Part shown: positions 15,979 to 23,361 of the stretch, piece by piece
How the letters are laid out: each line of letters starts with the position of its first letter
Position numbering within the stretch: position 1 is the first letter of the stretch
NCBI RefSeq assembly: GCF_005938625.1
Contig: NZ_VCNJ01000023.1
Span: forward strand, 84,258 to 148,257
Origin: Pseudomonas fluorescens
GTDB taxonomy: Bacteria > Pseudomonadota > Gammaproteobacteria > Pseudomonadales > Pseudomonadaceae
Length of the DNA stretch: 64,000 bases
Direction of reading: 5' to 3'
The notes under the pieces: model-generated
What the model was told of the DNA's origin: nothing
Databases searched by the model: none
The model's input: only the letters and a program-made list of their open reading frames with translations
Position numbers and translations under genes: made by a program

Positions 15979-16635
15979 CTACCAACTCCCATACGGTATG
16001 CCGAATTTATCGATATACCGCTTGGACTTTTCGCTGATGGGATACGCATAGCGCCCTTGGTTCTTACCTTGACTAGGACCTAGTGGCTCAATCTCGGCCT
16101 GTGCTCTGGCGATCTTGACCGGACGATGGCATGAGTCCCGAACAAAAACCTGTACAACGCCCCCTGGAGCCAAACCCAAATAAATAGATGCGCTATAGCT
16201 GGCTTGTTCCTCCGGTGTTTCCGGGCAGCGCTGACTGACTGATTGCATCATCAGTTGCCTCACCTCTTCAGGCACATCCAACCAAATCTGATAGGTCTGC
16301 GGCTCAACAATGGATTGCCAGCGCACGTAAATGCGTTTGGGCAAGCCAGCGCCAATCACTGGTGTCGCAGCCGCACCTACCGCATGCCAACCGCGCGCGG
16401 ACTCTTTGCCGTTTTCTGGCTCCCCGCCAGCGGCCGTCCCTCCTCCTGTGCGCGTGAATAGCTTGCCGTTTATGTCTTCAACGGCGCTGTCCTCAACCCA
16501 AACTTTCATGTAATAGGGTTCGGTGAACGCAAGCTCCCATGAATCGGATTTCGGGTCGTTTTTTCCGGATAGAGGATAGGCAGACTGGCAGCCGCTCAGG
16601 AACAACACACATACCGCCACAATGCATTGCTTCAT
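15979..16635 (-). CDS. DUF2931 lipoprotein, second copy; probable lipase immunity protein
   Basis: A 218-residue lipoprotein: signal peptide with lipobox LSGC, so C16 should be lipidated, then the DUF2931 domain (YYMKVWVEDSAVEDINGKLF, YVRWQSIVEPQTYQIWLDVP, a terminal SKRYIDKFGIPYGSW). It is a diverged duplicate of the gene at 16647-17300 and lies third in a row after a DUF2235 lipase. Lipoproteins of this kind beside T6SS lipases neutralise the toxin in the periplasm; that role is inferred here. The ATG at 16635 is preferred over a TTG six codons earlier that would run into the previous gene. No terminator is obvious behind it. Confidence 0.82.
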   Translation of the reverse strand: MKQCIVAVCVLFLSGCQSAYPLSGKNDPKSDSWELAFTEPYYMKVWVEDSAVEDINGKLFTRTGGGTAAGGEPENGKESARGWHAVGAAATPVIGAGLPKRIYVRWQSIVEPQTYQIWLDVPEEVRQLMMQSVSQRCPETPEEQASYSASIYLGLAPGGVVQVFVRDSCHRPVKIARAQAEIEPLGPSQGKNQGRYAYPISEKSKRYIDKFGIPYGSW

Positions 16636-16646
16636 TGGTTTACCGC

Positions 16647-17300
16647 TTACCAACTCCCGTAAGGGATACCGAATTTTTCGATATATCGCTTGGACTTTTC
16701 ACTGATGGGATATGCATATCGTCCTTGGGTTTTCCCCTGACTTGGTCCTAGCGGTTCGATTTCAGCGTGAGCATTAGCCACTTTGATTGGATGGTGGCAG
16801 GAGTCTCTAACCCAAACTTGTACGACACCTCCGGGAGCCAATCCCAGATAAACCGAAGATATGTAGGTAGCTTTTTGGTCTGGGGTTTTCGCACAGCGCT
16901 GGTTGACCGAGGTCAGCATCAATTGTCTGGCTTCTTCGGGTATGTCCACCCATGCACGATAGGTCTGAGGCTCTACGATGGACTGCCAGCGAACGAAAAT
17001 TCGTTTTGGGAGATCGGCGCCAACCACCGCTTTTGCGGACGCGCCCACTCCGTCCCATCCTCGGGCCGACTCAGTACCATCCTCTGGGTACCCGCCCGAT
17101 GCTGAACCGCCACCCGTGCGCAGAAACGTCTTGCCCTTTATGTCTTCCACTGCAGTGTCTTCAACCCAGACCTTCATGTAGTTGGGTTCAGTAAAACCGA
17201 GTTCCCACCATGGGGATTTAGGGTCGTTTTTTGCTGAAAGCGGATCGGCTTCACAACCGACCACAAACAGCATGCACAGCAGTGCTGTAAATAACTTCAT
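16647..17300 (-). CDS. DUF2931 lipoprotein, first copy; probable lipase immunity protein
   Basis: A 217-residue lipoprotein with lipobox VVGC (C16 lipidated) and the same DUF2931 domain as its neighbour, including FVRWQSIVEPQTYRAWVDIP and the identical tail motif SKRYIEKFGIPYGSW. Its ATG overlaps the stop of the lipase gene (TAATG), so effector and immunity protein are translationally coupled, as expected for a toxin and its antidote. The two copies agree in most positions but differ in many surface-type residues, so they may protect against different lipase variants. Function is inferred from context; no activity is known for the domain by itself. Confidence 0.84.
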   Translation of the reverse strand: MKLFTALLCMLFVVGCEADPLSAKNDPKSPWWELGFTEPNYMKVWVEDTAVEDIKGKTFLRTGGGSASGGYPEDGTESARGWDGVGASAKAVVGADLPKRIFVRWQSIVEPQTYRAWVDIPEEARQLMLTSVNQRCAKTPDQKATYISSVYLGLAPGGVVQVWVRDSCHHPIKVANAHAEIEPLGPSQGKTQGRYAYPISEKSKRYIEKFGIPYGSW

Positions 17301-18841
17301 TACCAAAGCGTCCAGTCAGGTACGTGTGGGTGCTTTACTCGGATTGCATCTTCCGTGGGGGCGTTGATGTAAACAGCTCTGATGCCACTTCCGTCTCTCC
17401 TGCCAAGCGGATGATTCCAATTGGCGGACGTGTGAATGTACTTGAGTTTGAGCATTTGCTCCTCCTCTGGCGTGGTGCTGTAGTCGCCGGAGACAAAACG
17501 ATCACACATGGGCTGAAGTTCTTCAGCAACGGCGAAGTCTGGCGTCTCGGGAATGTCTTCGAAGCGAACGCCCTTGGCTTTGGCGAGTTGATGCATCACG
17601 CGCAGGCTCACTCTCGACAGTAACCCACTCACCGGACGCTTGAGTTGAACGGCGGCGTAGACTCGTTTGACTCGAGGACTCAGTCGATCCTGAGGACTGA
17701 TCGGCATCAGTAAAGGAGGTGGTGTAACGACTTCCAGCATTTCGGAAGGCCAGCCGTTGGCTAACCACTGATTTCTCACATTGACCGCATCCTGGTAGAT
17801 CGATGTGGTGGTGACATCCACGTAGTTGCCGACTTCTAGCGTTTGCATTGGGCTAATGAGCACACATTCTTCAGCGTCCTCCAGGTAACCTCCACCCACA
17901 TCGGAATGCACACCCGGCAAGACAATTTCCGGATGATCCATCGCTACGCGATTGAGAGCAAAGTTAGCCCGGCACTCATCCCGCGCCGCCAACTGCACAA
18001 CGTCGGTGAAGTAACGTCGGTCGAGGTAGAGTTTGATCCCTGTTGCGACTGCACTTTTGATATTGCCCAAATTGGACCATCCAGCAATCGACGGCACAGT
18101 GTCGAACAAACCAATGAAGCCCACATTGATGTCGCCGTTGTATTGATCGACAAAGGTCGGACTGAGGACATCTGATTTGCTGCGAAGAATCTCGCCTAAA
18201 GGGCCTTGTTTGCCACGCACGATCTCATTGGCGAAATGCCTGGCGGCTGCCGCACCGCGACTGAAGCCAAACGTGTCGAAGGTCAACGAAGCAATTTCAC
18301 TACCGGGATTTTTATCCAATACCTCAGTGATACGCTGTTCGATCAACGTGAAAGAAGATTGGACGCGCCCGGCAACACCGGTTTCGCCACGTCCTGTACC
18401 GGCGCCGAATTTACTGTCTTCCTCACCTGAACGGGTACCTATGCCTTCGACGTAGACCATACCGAAAGCTTTCTTTCGTGGTCCCTCTCCCTCAGCGAGT
18501 CGCGGTGCCTCATACAGTTCGCTCAGCTTTTTCACGTTGCTGATGTCGTTAGCGTAACTGCTATCCGGATCGCTCATGTAAGGCTGGCAACTAGCCGGAA
18601 TATCTTCCGGCGCAATGGGATGCTGCGCCCCACACAGCAATCCAGCCGCCGTGTTATTCGCATTATTCCCAGTGCCATCAAAGAAAACCCCAATCCTCAA
18701 CGCAATCCCGATTTTCTCAGGTTCGCGCGCAGGTTCTTTCCCGTGTTTCTCATATTCCGCCCAACGCTGGGCGTGAATATCGACGGGTTTGGCTTCTTCG
18801 TAACGAAAATTTTTCGGGGGGTTGGGTACGTAGCCACTCAT
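17300..18841 (-). CDS. DUF2235 alpha/beta-hydrolase, probable T6SS phospholipase effector (Tle1-like)
   Basis: A 513-residue hydrolase of the DUF2235 family. FFDGTGNN at residues 53-60 is the family opening; the nucleophile elbow is GFSRG at 192-196 (S194). Likely partners are D247 in FDTVP and H312 in HSDVGGGY, which complete a Ser-Asp-His triad. Tle1-type proteins of this family are delivered by type VI secretion and hydrolyse phospholipids of rival cells. No signal peptide is present, as expected. No VgrG, PAAR or other T6SS gene is in the window, so delivery is inferred. AGGAAT precedes the ATG at 18841. Two DUF2931 lipoprotein genes follow, the first overlapping by TAATG. Confidence 0.88.
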   Translation of the reverse strand: MSGYVPNPPKNFRYEEAKPVDIHAQRWAEYEKHGKEPAREPEKIGIALRIGVFFDGTGNNANNTAAGLLCGAQHPIAPEDIPASCQPYMSDPDSSYANDISNVKKLSELYEAPRLAEGEGPRKKAFGMVYVEGIGTRSGEEDSKFGAGTGRGETGVAGRVQSSFTLIEQRITEVLDKNPGSEIASLTFDTFGFSRGAAAARHFANEIVRGKQGPLGEILRSKSDVLSPTFVDQYNGDINVGFIGLFDTVPSIAGWSNLGNIKSAVATGIKLYLDRRYFTDVVQLAARDECRANFALNRVAMDHPEIVLPGVHSDVGGGYLEDAEECVLISPMQTLEVGNYVDVTTTSIYQDAVNVRNQWLANGWPSEMLEVVTPPPLLMPISPQDRLSPRVKRVYAAVQLKRPVSGLLSRVSLRVMHQLAKAKGVRFEDIPETPDFAVAEELQPMCDRFVSGDYSTTPEEEQMLKLKYIHTSANWNHPLGRRDGSGIRAVYINAPTEDAIRVKHPHVPDWTLW

Positions 18842-18980
18842 CCGTGATTCCTGGTTCTGATCCTTGAGAACGGTTCGAAGGGTGACAGCCGAGGCTGGGG
18901 GGCGCAAGCCGTGGCCGTGTGCCAGCCAGGGTGTGACAACGGGGTTCGACGAGGGTTTCCCCTCGTCGGGGTGGGATTGG

Positions 18981-19343
18981 TTAGCTAGCGATTTCGACGT
19001 TATCCAGCGCTTGGTTGACGGCGATTTCGCCGAGCATCACCACCTGGGCGATGCCCAGTGCGGTTTTGCGGTGCGGGGTGTCGAGCATGGCGGCGAAGTT
19101 GAGGAGCATTTCGCTGGCGGAGCCGAGGGTTTCGCTGGCGTTGGCGAGCAGGGATTCGCTGTTGTACTTCGGGTTGGCGAGGTACATGCGTTCGGGTTGT
19201 TGGGTGCTGGCCATGATTTGGCTGGCGGGTTTGAGGTAGTGGTCGAGGGCGCGTTCGGCGGCTTCGTGGAATCGCTTGGAATCGGGGGATTCGTAGGGGG
19301 ATGTTGGGTCGGTTTCGGGTGGGTTGGGTGTTGGTTTGATCAT
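18981..19343 (-). CDS. DUF6124 family protein
   Basis: A 120-residue soluble protein. It starts MIKPTPNPPETDP, contains SPDSKRFHEAAERALDHYL at about residues 18-36 and ends in a helix with NQALDNVEIAS. This is the layout of DUF6124 proteins, which are abundant in Pseudomonas and have no known function. GGAG lies 8-12 bases before the ATG and is part of a hairpin (see the leader feature). The frame stays open far upstream, but the family begins at this ATG. On the coding strand it is C-rich at third positions, like other genes here. Confidence 0.8.
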   Translation of the reverse strand: MIKPTPNPPETDPTSPYESPDSKRFHEAAERALDHYLKPASQIMASTQQPERMYLANPKYNSESLLANASETLGSASEMLLNFAAMLDTPHRKTALGIAQVVMLGEIAVNQALDNVEIAS

Positions 19344-19440
19344 TGATGAAGCTCCTACGTCAAAAAAAGGAGCCATCACTCTCGCTACCAAACGAGGGTG
19401 GCGGCCATGCGCAGGTTGGTAGACCGGGACGTAGAAAACC
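19344..19440 (-). promoter_or_regulatory. Structured leader of the DUF6124 gene with a masked ribosome binding site
   Basis: Reading toward the gene, CACCCTCG (19400-19393) pairs with CGAGAGTG (19384-19377) across an eight-base loop. GCTCC (19373-19369) then pairs with GGAGC (19355-19351), and GGAG is the ribosome binding site. The stretch between the two GGAGC arms holds a T7 run. The second hairpin could block translation, and the first plus T-run resembles an attenuator. Pairing is seen in the sequence; a regulatory role is inferred. Confidence 0.5.
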
Positions 19441-19742
19441 GGCGCGCCCGAAGACGCCCTGTGCATGACCACCATAAAAGCCGTGTCGAACAGACACTGC
19501 GAATGATGATGCTTATGCAATCTACGAAAACTCAGGGCTACCAAACCCGATCACTGTTTTTCAGCGACCGACAGACGATAGAACCCGCGCCCTAGACGCA
19601 CAAGCCGGCGGATTCTGGCTTAGTCGTAGGTAACGGCGCAAGGCGTTGTAGGGTTTCGGTGGTTACTTGAGGCTTCGTTTAAACAGTGGTGGTTTTTACT
19701 GTTTATTTCGGTCAGTGGTTGATGGGGTGACTGGGTGGGTGT

Positions 19743-19906
19743 CTTCGCGAGCAAGCTCGCTCCCACAGGGGATATGTGGTGGGTTTGGGGTTTGCGGTGA
19801 CTGGGCTGGCGTCTTCGCTAGCAGGCTAGCTCCCACAGGGTTATGTGGTTGGATTGGGATTTGCGGTGGCTGGGCTGGCGCTATCGCGAGCAGGCTCACT
19901 CCTACA
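19743..19906. repeat. Three direct REP copies at 70-base spacing
   Basis: REP units begin at 19743, 19813 and about 19882 (CTTCGCGAGCAAGCTCGC, CTTCGCTAGCAGGCTAGC, CTATCGCGAGCAGGCTCA), all in one orientation. The spacers are also alike (GTGACTGGGCTGGCG, GTGGCTGGGCTGGCG), so this is a tandem array with a unit of about 70 bases. The second copy has paired changes (CTAGC/GCTAG) that keep the hairpin. The whole 19344-19918 gap holds no gene. Confidence 0.85.
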
Positions 19907-19918
19907 GGGGGATCGTGG

Positions 19919-20737
19919 TCACTTGAGGTCGAGTTGGGTGTCTGGGAGGGTGCCGGAGAAAGTGGCTTCCACCGGGCCGCTCAGGGTTACGGAGCCTGAG
20001 CCATTCCAGTGGACGGTGACGGGGCCGCCGTCGCATTCGACGTTGACGGTGTGGTCGAGCAGGCCTCGGCGGATGCCGTTGACGGCCGCGCCACATGAGC
20101 ATGAGCCGGAGCCGAGCGGGATGGCACCGTTGCGCTCCCAGATGCGCAGGCGGATGTGTTGGCGGTCGATGATCTGCACGAAGTGGACGTTGGTTTTGTG
20201 CGGAAACAATGGGTGGATTTCTAGACTCGGGCCGAGGGCGGTGATGTCGACGGTGCTGAGGTCGTCGACGAAATAGGTGCAGTGCGGATTGCCCATGTTG
20301 CAGGCGGTTGGGGCGCCGGCGAGCGGTAGAAAAAGCGTGTCGTGTTCTTGCGCCAGAGGGATGTCTTGCCAGTCGAACAACGGTTCGCCCATGTCGACGG
20401 CGATCAATCCGCTGGGCGTGCGTTCGCAGGTGAGCAAGCCACGGTTTGTGCGCAGGGTGATCGATGTTCGGCTGGCTTCGCGCATCAACCTGTCCGCCAC
20501 GCCACGGGTGGCGCTGCCGCACACGTCGAGCGCTGAGCCATCGGCGTTCCAGAACTCCACGCGCGCATCGGCGTCTGCGCAATCAAGGACCACGGCGAGC
20601 TGGTTGAAACCGATGCCGCGATGGCGATCACCCAGACGCCGGGCGAGTTGGCCGGTGATGGGGTTGGCAATGTTGCGTGAGTCGATCACGACGAAGTCAT
20701 CGCCGTTGGCGTGCATCTTATGGAAGGTGAGTGGCAT
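19919..20737 (-). CDS. Diaminopimelate epimerase (DapF) paralogue lacking one catalytic cysteine
   Basis: A 272-residue protein with the double DapF fold: KMHANGDDFVVID near the N-terminus and GAPTACNMGNPHCTYFVDD in the middle. C73 is kept in VCGSATRG, but the family motif there is CGNGAR. The second catalytic motif, normally ACGTGxC, reads GSGSCSC at residues 209-215, so the usual catalytic cysteine aligns with S210. Ordinary epimerisation of diaminopimelate is therefore doubtful; an altered racemase/isomerase activity is possible. The gene overlaps the GNAT gene upstream by 20 bases, so they are probably made together. An authentic dapF is expected elsewhere in the genome. A cysteine at 213 or 215 might compensate. 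Confidence 0.8.
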   Translation of the reverse strand: MPLTFHKMHANGDDFVVIDSRNIANPITGQLARRLGDRHRGIGFNQLAVVLDCADADARVEFWNADGSALDVCGSATRGVADRLMREASRTSITLRTNRGLLTCERTPSGLIAVDMGEPLFDWQDIPLAQEHDTLFLPLAGAPTACNMGNPHCTYFVDDLSTVDITALGPSLEIHPLFPHKTNVHFVQIIDRQHIRLRIWERNGAIPLGSGSCSCGAAVNGIRRGLLDHTVNVECDGGPVTVHWNGSGSVTLSGPVEATFSGTLPDTQLDLK

Positions 20738-21221
20738 TCGCTGCGCCTCTGCTGCGCGTCATGTTGATCAGCGCTGAACGTTTGCCACCCGGTGCCGGGC
20801 GCTCTTCGATGGAGTACGGCACGAAACCAAGTTTCGGGTAGAGCAGCAGGCCTGCGGTGTTTTCATTGAAGCAAGACAGTTGCACTTCCTTGGCCTGGTA
20901 TTTTTCGAAGCCCAGCGCGGTCATGGTCTCGACGATGTACCGCGCAACACCCTGGCCACGAGCGTATGGCGCGACGATGACGTTGCCGATGGAGCAGATG
21001 CCATCGTGCTCAGCGCGGTAGAAATTGGCGAAGCCGACGAACTCGCCGTTGGCCAGAAAAGCCGTGGAGTCGAAGCGTTGGCTGATTGCGCTGTGCATCT
21101 GTTCTTCCGTCAGCGGGAAGTTGGCTTTCGGGAACATGAAGAACAGTTCTTGTTCACCTTGGGGAAAGCTGCAGAGGGTGTTGACGTCGTCCGCCGTCAC
21201 TGGCCGGTGGGAGAAATTCAT
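20718..21221 (-). CDS. GNAT family N-acetyltransferase
   Basis: A 167-residue GNAT protein: RPVTADDVNTLCSFP at the N-terminus, the acetyl-CoA-binding motif VIVAPYARGQGVARYIVET (Q/RxxGxG/A) at about residues 82-100 and FNENTAGLLLYPKLGFVPYS near the C-terminus. It should transfer an acetyl group to a small molecule or protein amine; the substrate is unknown. The ATG at 21221 starts the domain. The gene overlaps the DapF-like gene by 20 bases and follows the DUF4287 gene by 13 bases, which makes a four-gene leftward cluster from 22187 to 19919. Confidence 0.87.
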   Translation of the reverse strand: MNFSHRPVTADDVNTLCSFPQGEQELFFMFPKANFPLTEEQMHSAISQRFDSTAFLANGEFVGFANFYRAEHDGICSIGNVIVAPYARGQGVARYIVETMTALGFEKYQAKEVQLSCFNENTAGLLLYPKLGFVPYSIEERPAPGGKRSALINMTRSRGAANATHLP

Positions 21222-21234
21222 CGCTGCCCTGCCC

Positions 21235-21447
21235 TCACTTTTTACCCGCCAGATGATGCGCAACCAGGGCGTTGGCATGGCCGTGGCCCATGCCGTGCTC
21301 GTCTTTAAGCATGGCAACCAGTTCCATGTGTTTCTTGTCGGTAATGCCGGCAAGCAGGTTTAGCCAGTGATCGATGGGCTGGCCGTACTTCTTTTCAATG
21401 GAGGGGAAGTAGGAGGCTGGGCCTTTTACTTTGTTGTCTTCGCTCAT
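21235..21447 (-). CDS. DUF4287 family protein
   Basis: A 70-residue soluble protein covering the DUF4287 domain: SIEKKYGQPIDHWLNLLAGI at about residues 16-35, KHMELVAMLKDEHGMGHGHA at 39-58 and a terminal VAHHLAGKK. The function of this small helical domain is unknown. Its ATG overlaps the stop of the upstream membrane-protein gene (ATGA). It sits in the cluster with the GNAT and DapF-like genes; the grouping does not reveal a pathway. Confidence 0.85.
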   Translation of the reverse strand: MSEDNKVKGPASYFPSIEKKYGQPIDHWLNLLAGITDKKHMELVAMLKDEHGMGHGHANALVAHHLAGKK

Positions 21448-22187
21448 GCTGTTGGCTCCGTTTGCTTGCTCATCGATAAAACCGGCGAAGACTCCACCGG
21501 ATTCAATTCTCGAACATCCTGAACCGCTTCTTCCAGATCATAGGCGGCCAGATCAACATAGCGTTTTATCCGCAGTCTTTGGTAGGGCGTGCTTTGAATG
21601 CCATCCCAGACAATCCAGTAAATAAACGAAACCGCGGCGACCAGAATGAGGATGACAGCACCCTTCCCTCCTAGAAAAAATGACGTCGCTTTGATCAGTT
21701 CAGTGGACAGCCCGACCATCAGAGCAAATAGCGAAACGAAGCCCAGATTTTGTGAAAGAGCAGGTTTGGCCGGCGCGACGGTCAGGTCGGAATAAGCCGA
21801 CAGCTCCCGCAGTTTGGCGGCTGTGTAGCCGTCATCCTTCACAATCTGCAAAAAGAACGCGTAGCAAAGAATGTTCTCTTGCTCGACCCAGGGTTGCTGG
21901 TCAATGGCATGTTCCGCGAACTGCGTTGGATAAACCCTGCGAATGGCATTGAGTCGAGTGAAGAACAGTCCGCCCGCCCACACGGCAAGACAGACATAAG
22001 AGATCGGAACGAATATCGGGTATTTGATACCGAGAGCGGACAAAGCAATGAGCGGCAACGTGGTCGCAGCGGACGTCCACATCGGCCATAACCGGCGCGC
22101 ATTCTTCCATGTGAACAGCAATTTGTTAGGCTGTCGGCGGCTGCGCTTGTACAACGCCGTCAAATCCACCCATTCCTTGAATTTCAT
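21444..22187 (-). CDS. Membrane protein with four predicted membrane segments, function unknown
   Basis: A 247-residue protein with two hydrophobic pairs (about residues 35-75 and 150-190) around a 75-residue soluble loop that contains EQENILCYAFFLQIVKDDGY. The N- and C-terminal ends are charged. This resembles small membrane proteins next to signalling or defence domains, but I do not recognise the family. The ATG at 22187 has AAGGAAG eight bases upstream; a GTG three codons earlier is less likely. The gene overlaps DUF4287 by ATGA. Confidence 0.65.
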   Translation of the reverse strand: MKFKEWVDLTALYKRSRRQPNKLLFTWKNARRLWPMWTSAATTLPLIALSALGIKYPIFVPISYVCLAVWAGGLFFTRLNAIRRVYPTQFAEHAIDQQPWVEQENILCYAFFLQIVKDDGYTAAKLRELSAYSDLTVAPAKPALSQNLGFVSLFALMVGLSTELIKATSFFLGGKGAVILILVAAVSFIYWIVWDGIQSTPYQRLRIKRYVDLAAYDLEEAVQDVRELNPVESSPVLSMSKQTEPTA

Positions 22188-22328
22188 AACCAACACTTCC
22201 TTGAGTTTGCTCGTGACACGGTGATGCGCCGATATCCTATGTGATTAGGTCAGCATTTGCAGCCGGCCATGTAACGCACGGATATCCGTATTTCAATCAA
22301 TCCCGAATGTGCCACTCCTACAAGGGAT

Positions 22329-23228
22329 CTACGGTTGGCAGGTCTGGCCGCGCAGCAACCCCTGCTCCGCCTCACACAACCCCACCACATAATCCCAGAC
22401 CACCCGCAGCCGCACCGACTTGTGCAACTCGCGCCGCGTGCTGATCCAGTAACTGCGCTCGATGCTTTCATCCGGCAGCAACGGCACCAGATCGGGATCC
22501 GACTCGGCCATGTAGCAAGGCAACACCGCAATGCCCAATCCCGACCGCGCCGCTTCCTGCTGAGCAATGACGCTGGTGCTATGGAACACAACCCGAGGGC
22601 TGCGGCAGAAACTATTGAGAAACATCAGTTCCTGGCTGAACAGCAAATCATACACATAACCGATCCACGCATGCCGCCCGAGGTCTTCGCGGCTTTGCAA
22701 TGGCGGGGCTTTATCGAGATAGCGTTGGCTGGCGTACAACGCGAGTCGATAGTCGGTGAGTTTGCGCGTGACGAGCATGTCCGCCGCCGGGCGCTCGAGA
22801 TGAATGCTGATTTCCGCTTCTCGGTTGAGGATGCTGACAAAGCGCGGCACGGCGACCAGTTCCACTTCCAATCCCGGATAGCGCTCGAACAAGCCGATCA
22901 TGCGGCTGGCGAGAAACTTGATGCCCAGCCCTTCGGTGACGCCGACACGAATCTTGCCCAGCGGCGCGGTGGATTGGGTGATCTCTTCCTGGGCCAGCAA
23001 CGCCACGTTTTCCATCGCCTCAGCATGCTTAAGCAACGCCTCCCCCGCCGGGGTCATTTCGTAGCCTTGCGCATGCTGGACAAACAGCGCGGTGCCGAGG
23101 CTTTTTTCGATGGCTTCGATATGGCGGGCGACGGTGGCGTGGGTGGTGTTGAGACGGCGGGCGGCGGTGAGCAGGCGGCCGCTGCGTTGCAGTTCGAGAA
23201 AAAACCGCAGGTCGTTCCAGTCGAACAT
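22329..23228 (-). CDS. LysR family transcriptional regulator
   Basis: A 299-residue LysR-type regulator. The winged helix-turn-helix is at residues 1-60 (FDWNDLRFFLELQRSGRLLT, then THATVARHIEAIEKSLGTAL), followed by a linker helix and an effector-binding domain with VGVTEGLGIKFLASRMIGLF. It is divergent from the GMC oxidoreductase gene with 133 bases between starts, so it probably controls that gene and the transporter after it. The effector is unknown. The ATG at 23228 fits the family; the longer open frame is upstream DNA. Confidence 0.9.
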   Translation of the reverse strand: MFDWNDLRFFLELQRSGRLLTAARRLNTTHATVARHIEAIEKSLGTALFVQHAQGYEMTPAGEALLKHAEAMENVALLAQEEITQSTAPLGKIRVGVTEGLGIKFLASRMIGLFERYPGLEVELVAVPRFVSILNREAEISIHLERPAADMLVTRKLTDYRLALYASQRYLDKAPPLQSREDLGRHAWIGYVYDLLFSQELMFLNSFCRSPRVVFHSTSVIAQQEAARSGLGIAVLPCYMAESDPDLVPLLPDESIERSYWISTRRELHKSVRLRVVWDYVVGLCEAEQGLLRGQTCQP

Positions 23229-23361
23229 GGCGTGTCCTTGTCGGCTATGGTCTATCCAGGCTGTTTGAAAACGCACAGCGGCTGCGCAAAAACTAACATT
23301 CTTTTGACGAAAGCTAACAACTAGAGTGTCCGACAATAAAAACAAAAAGCGAGGTCAGGGA

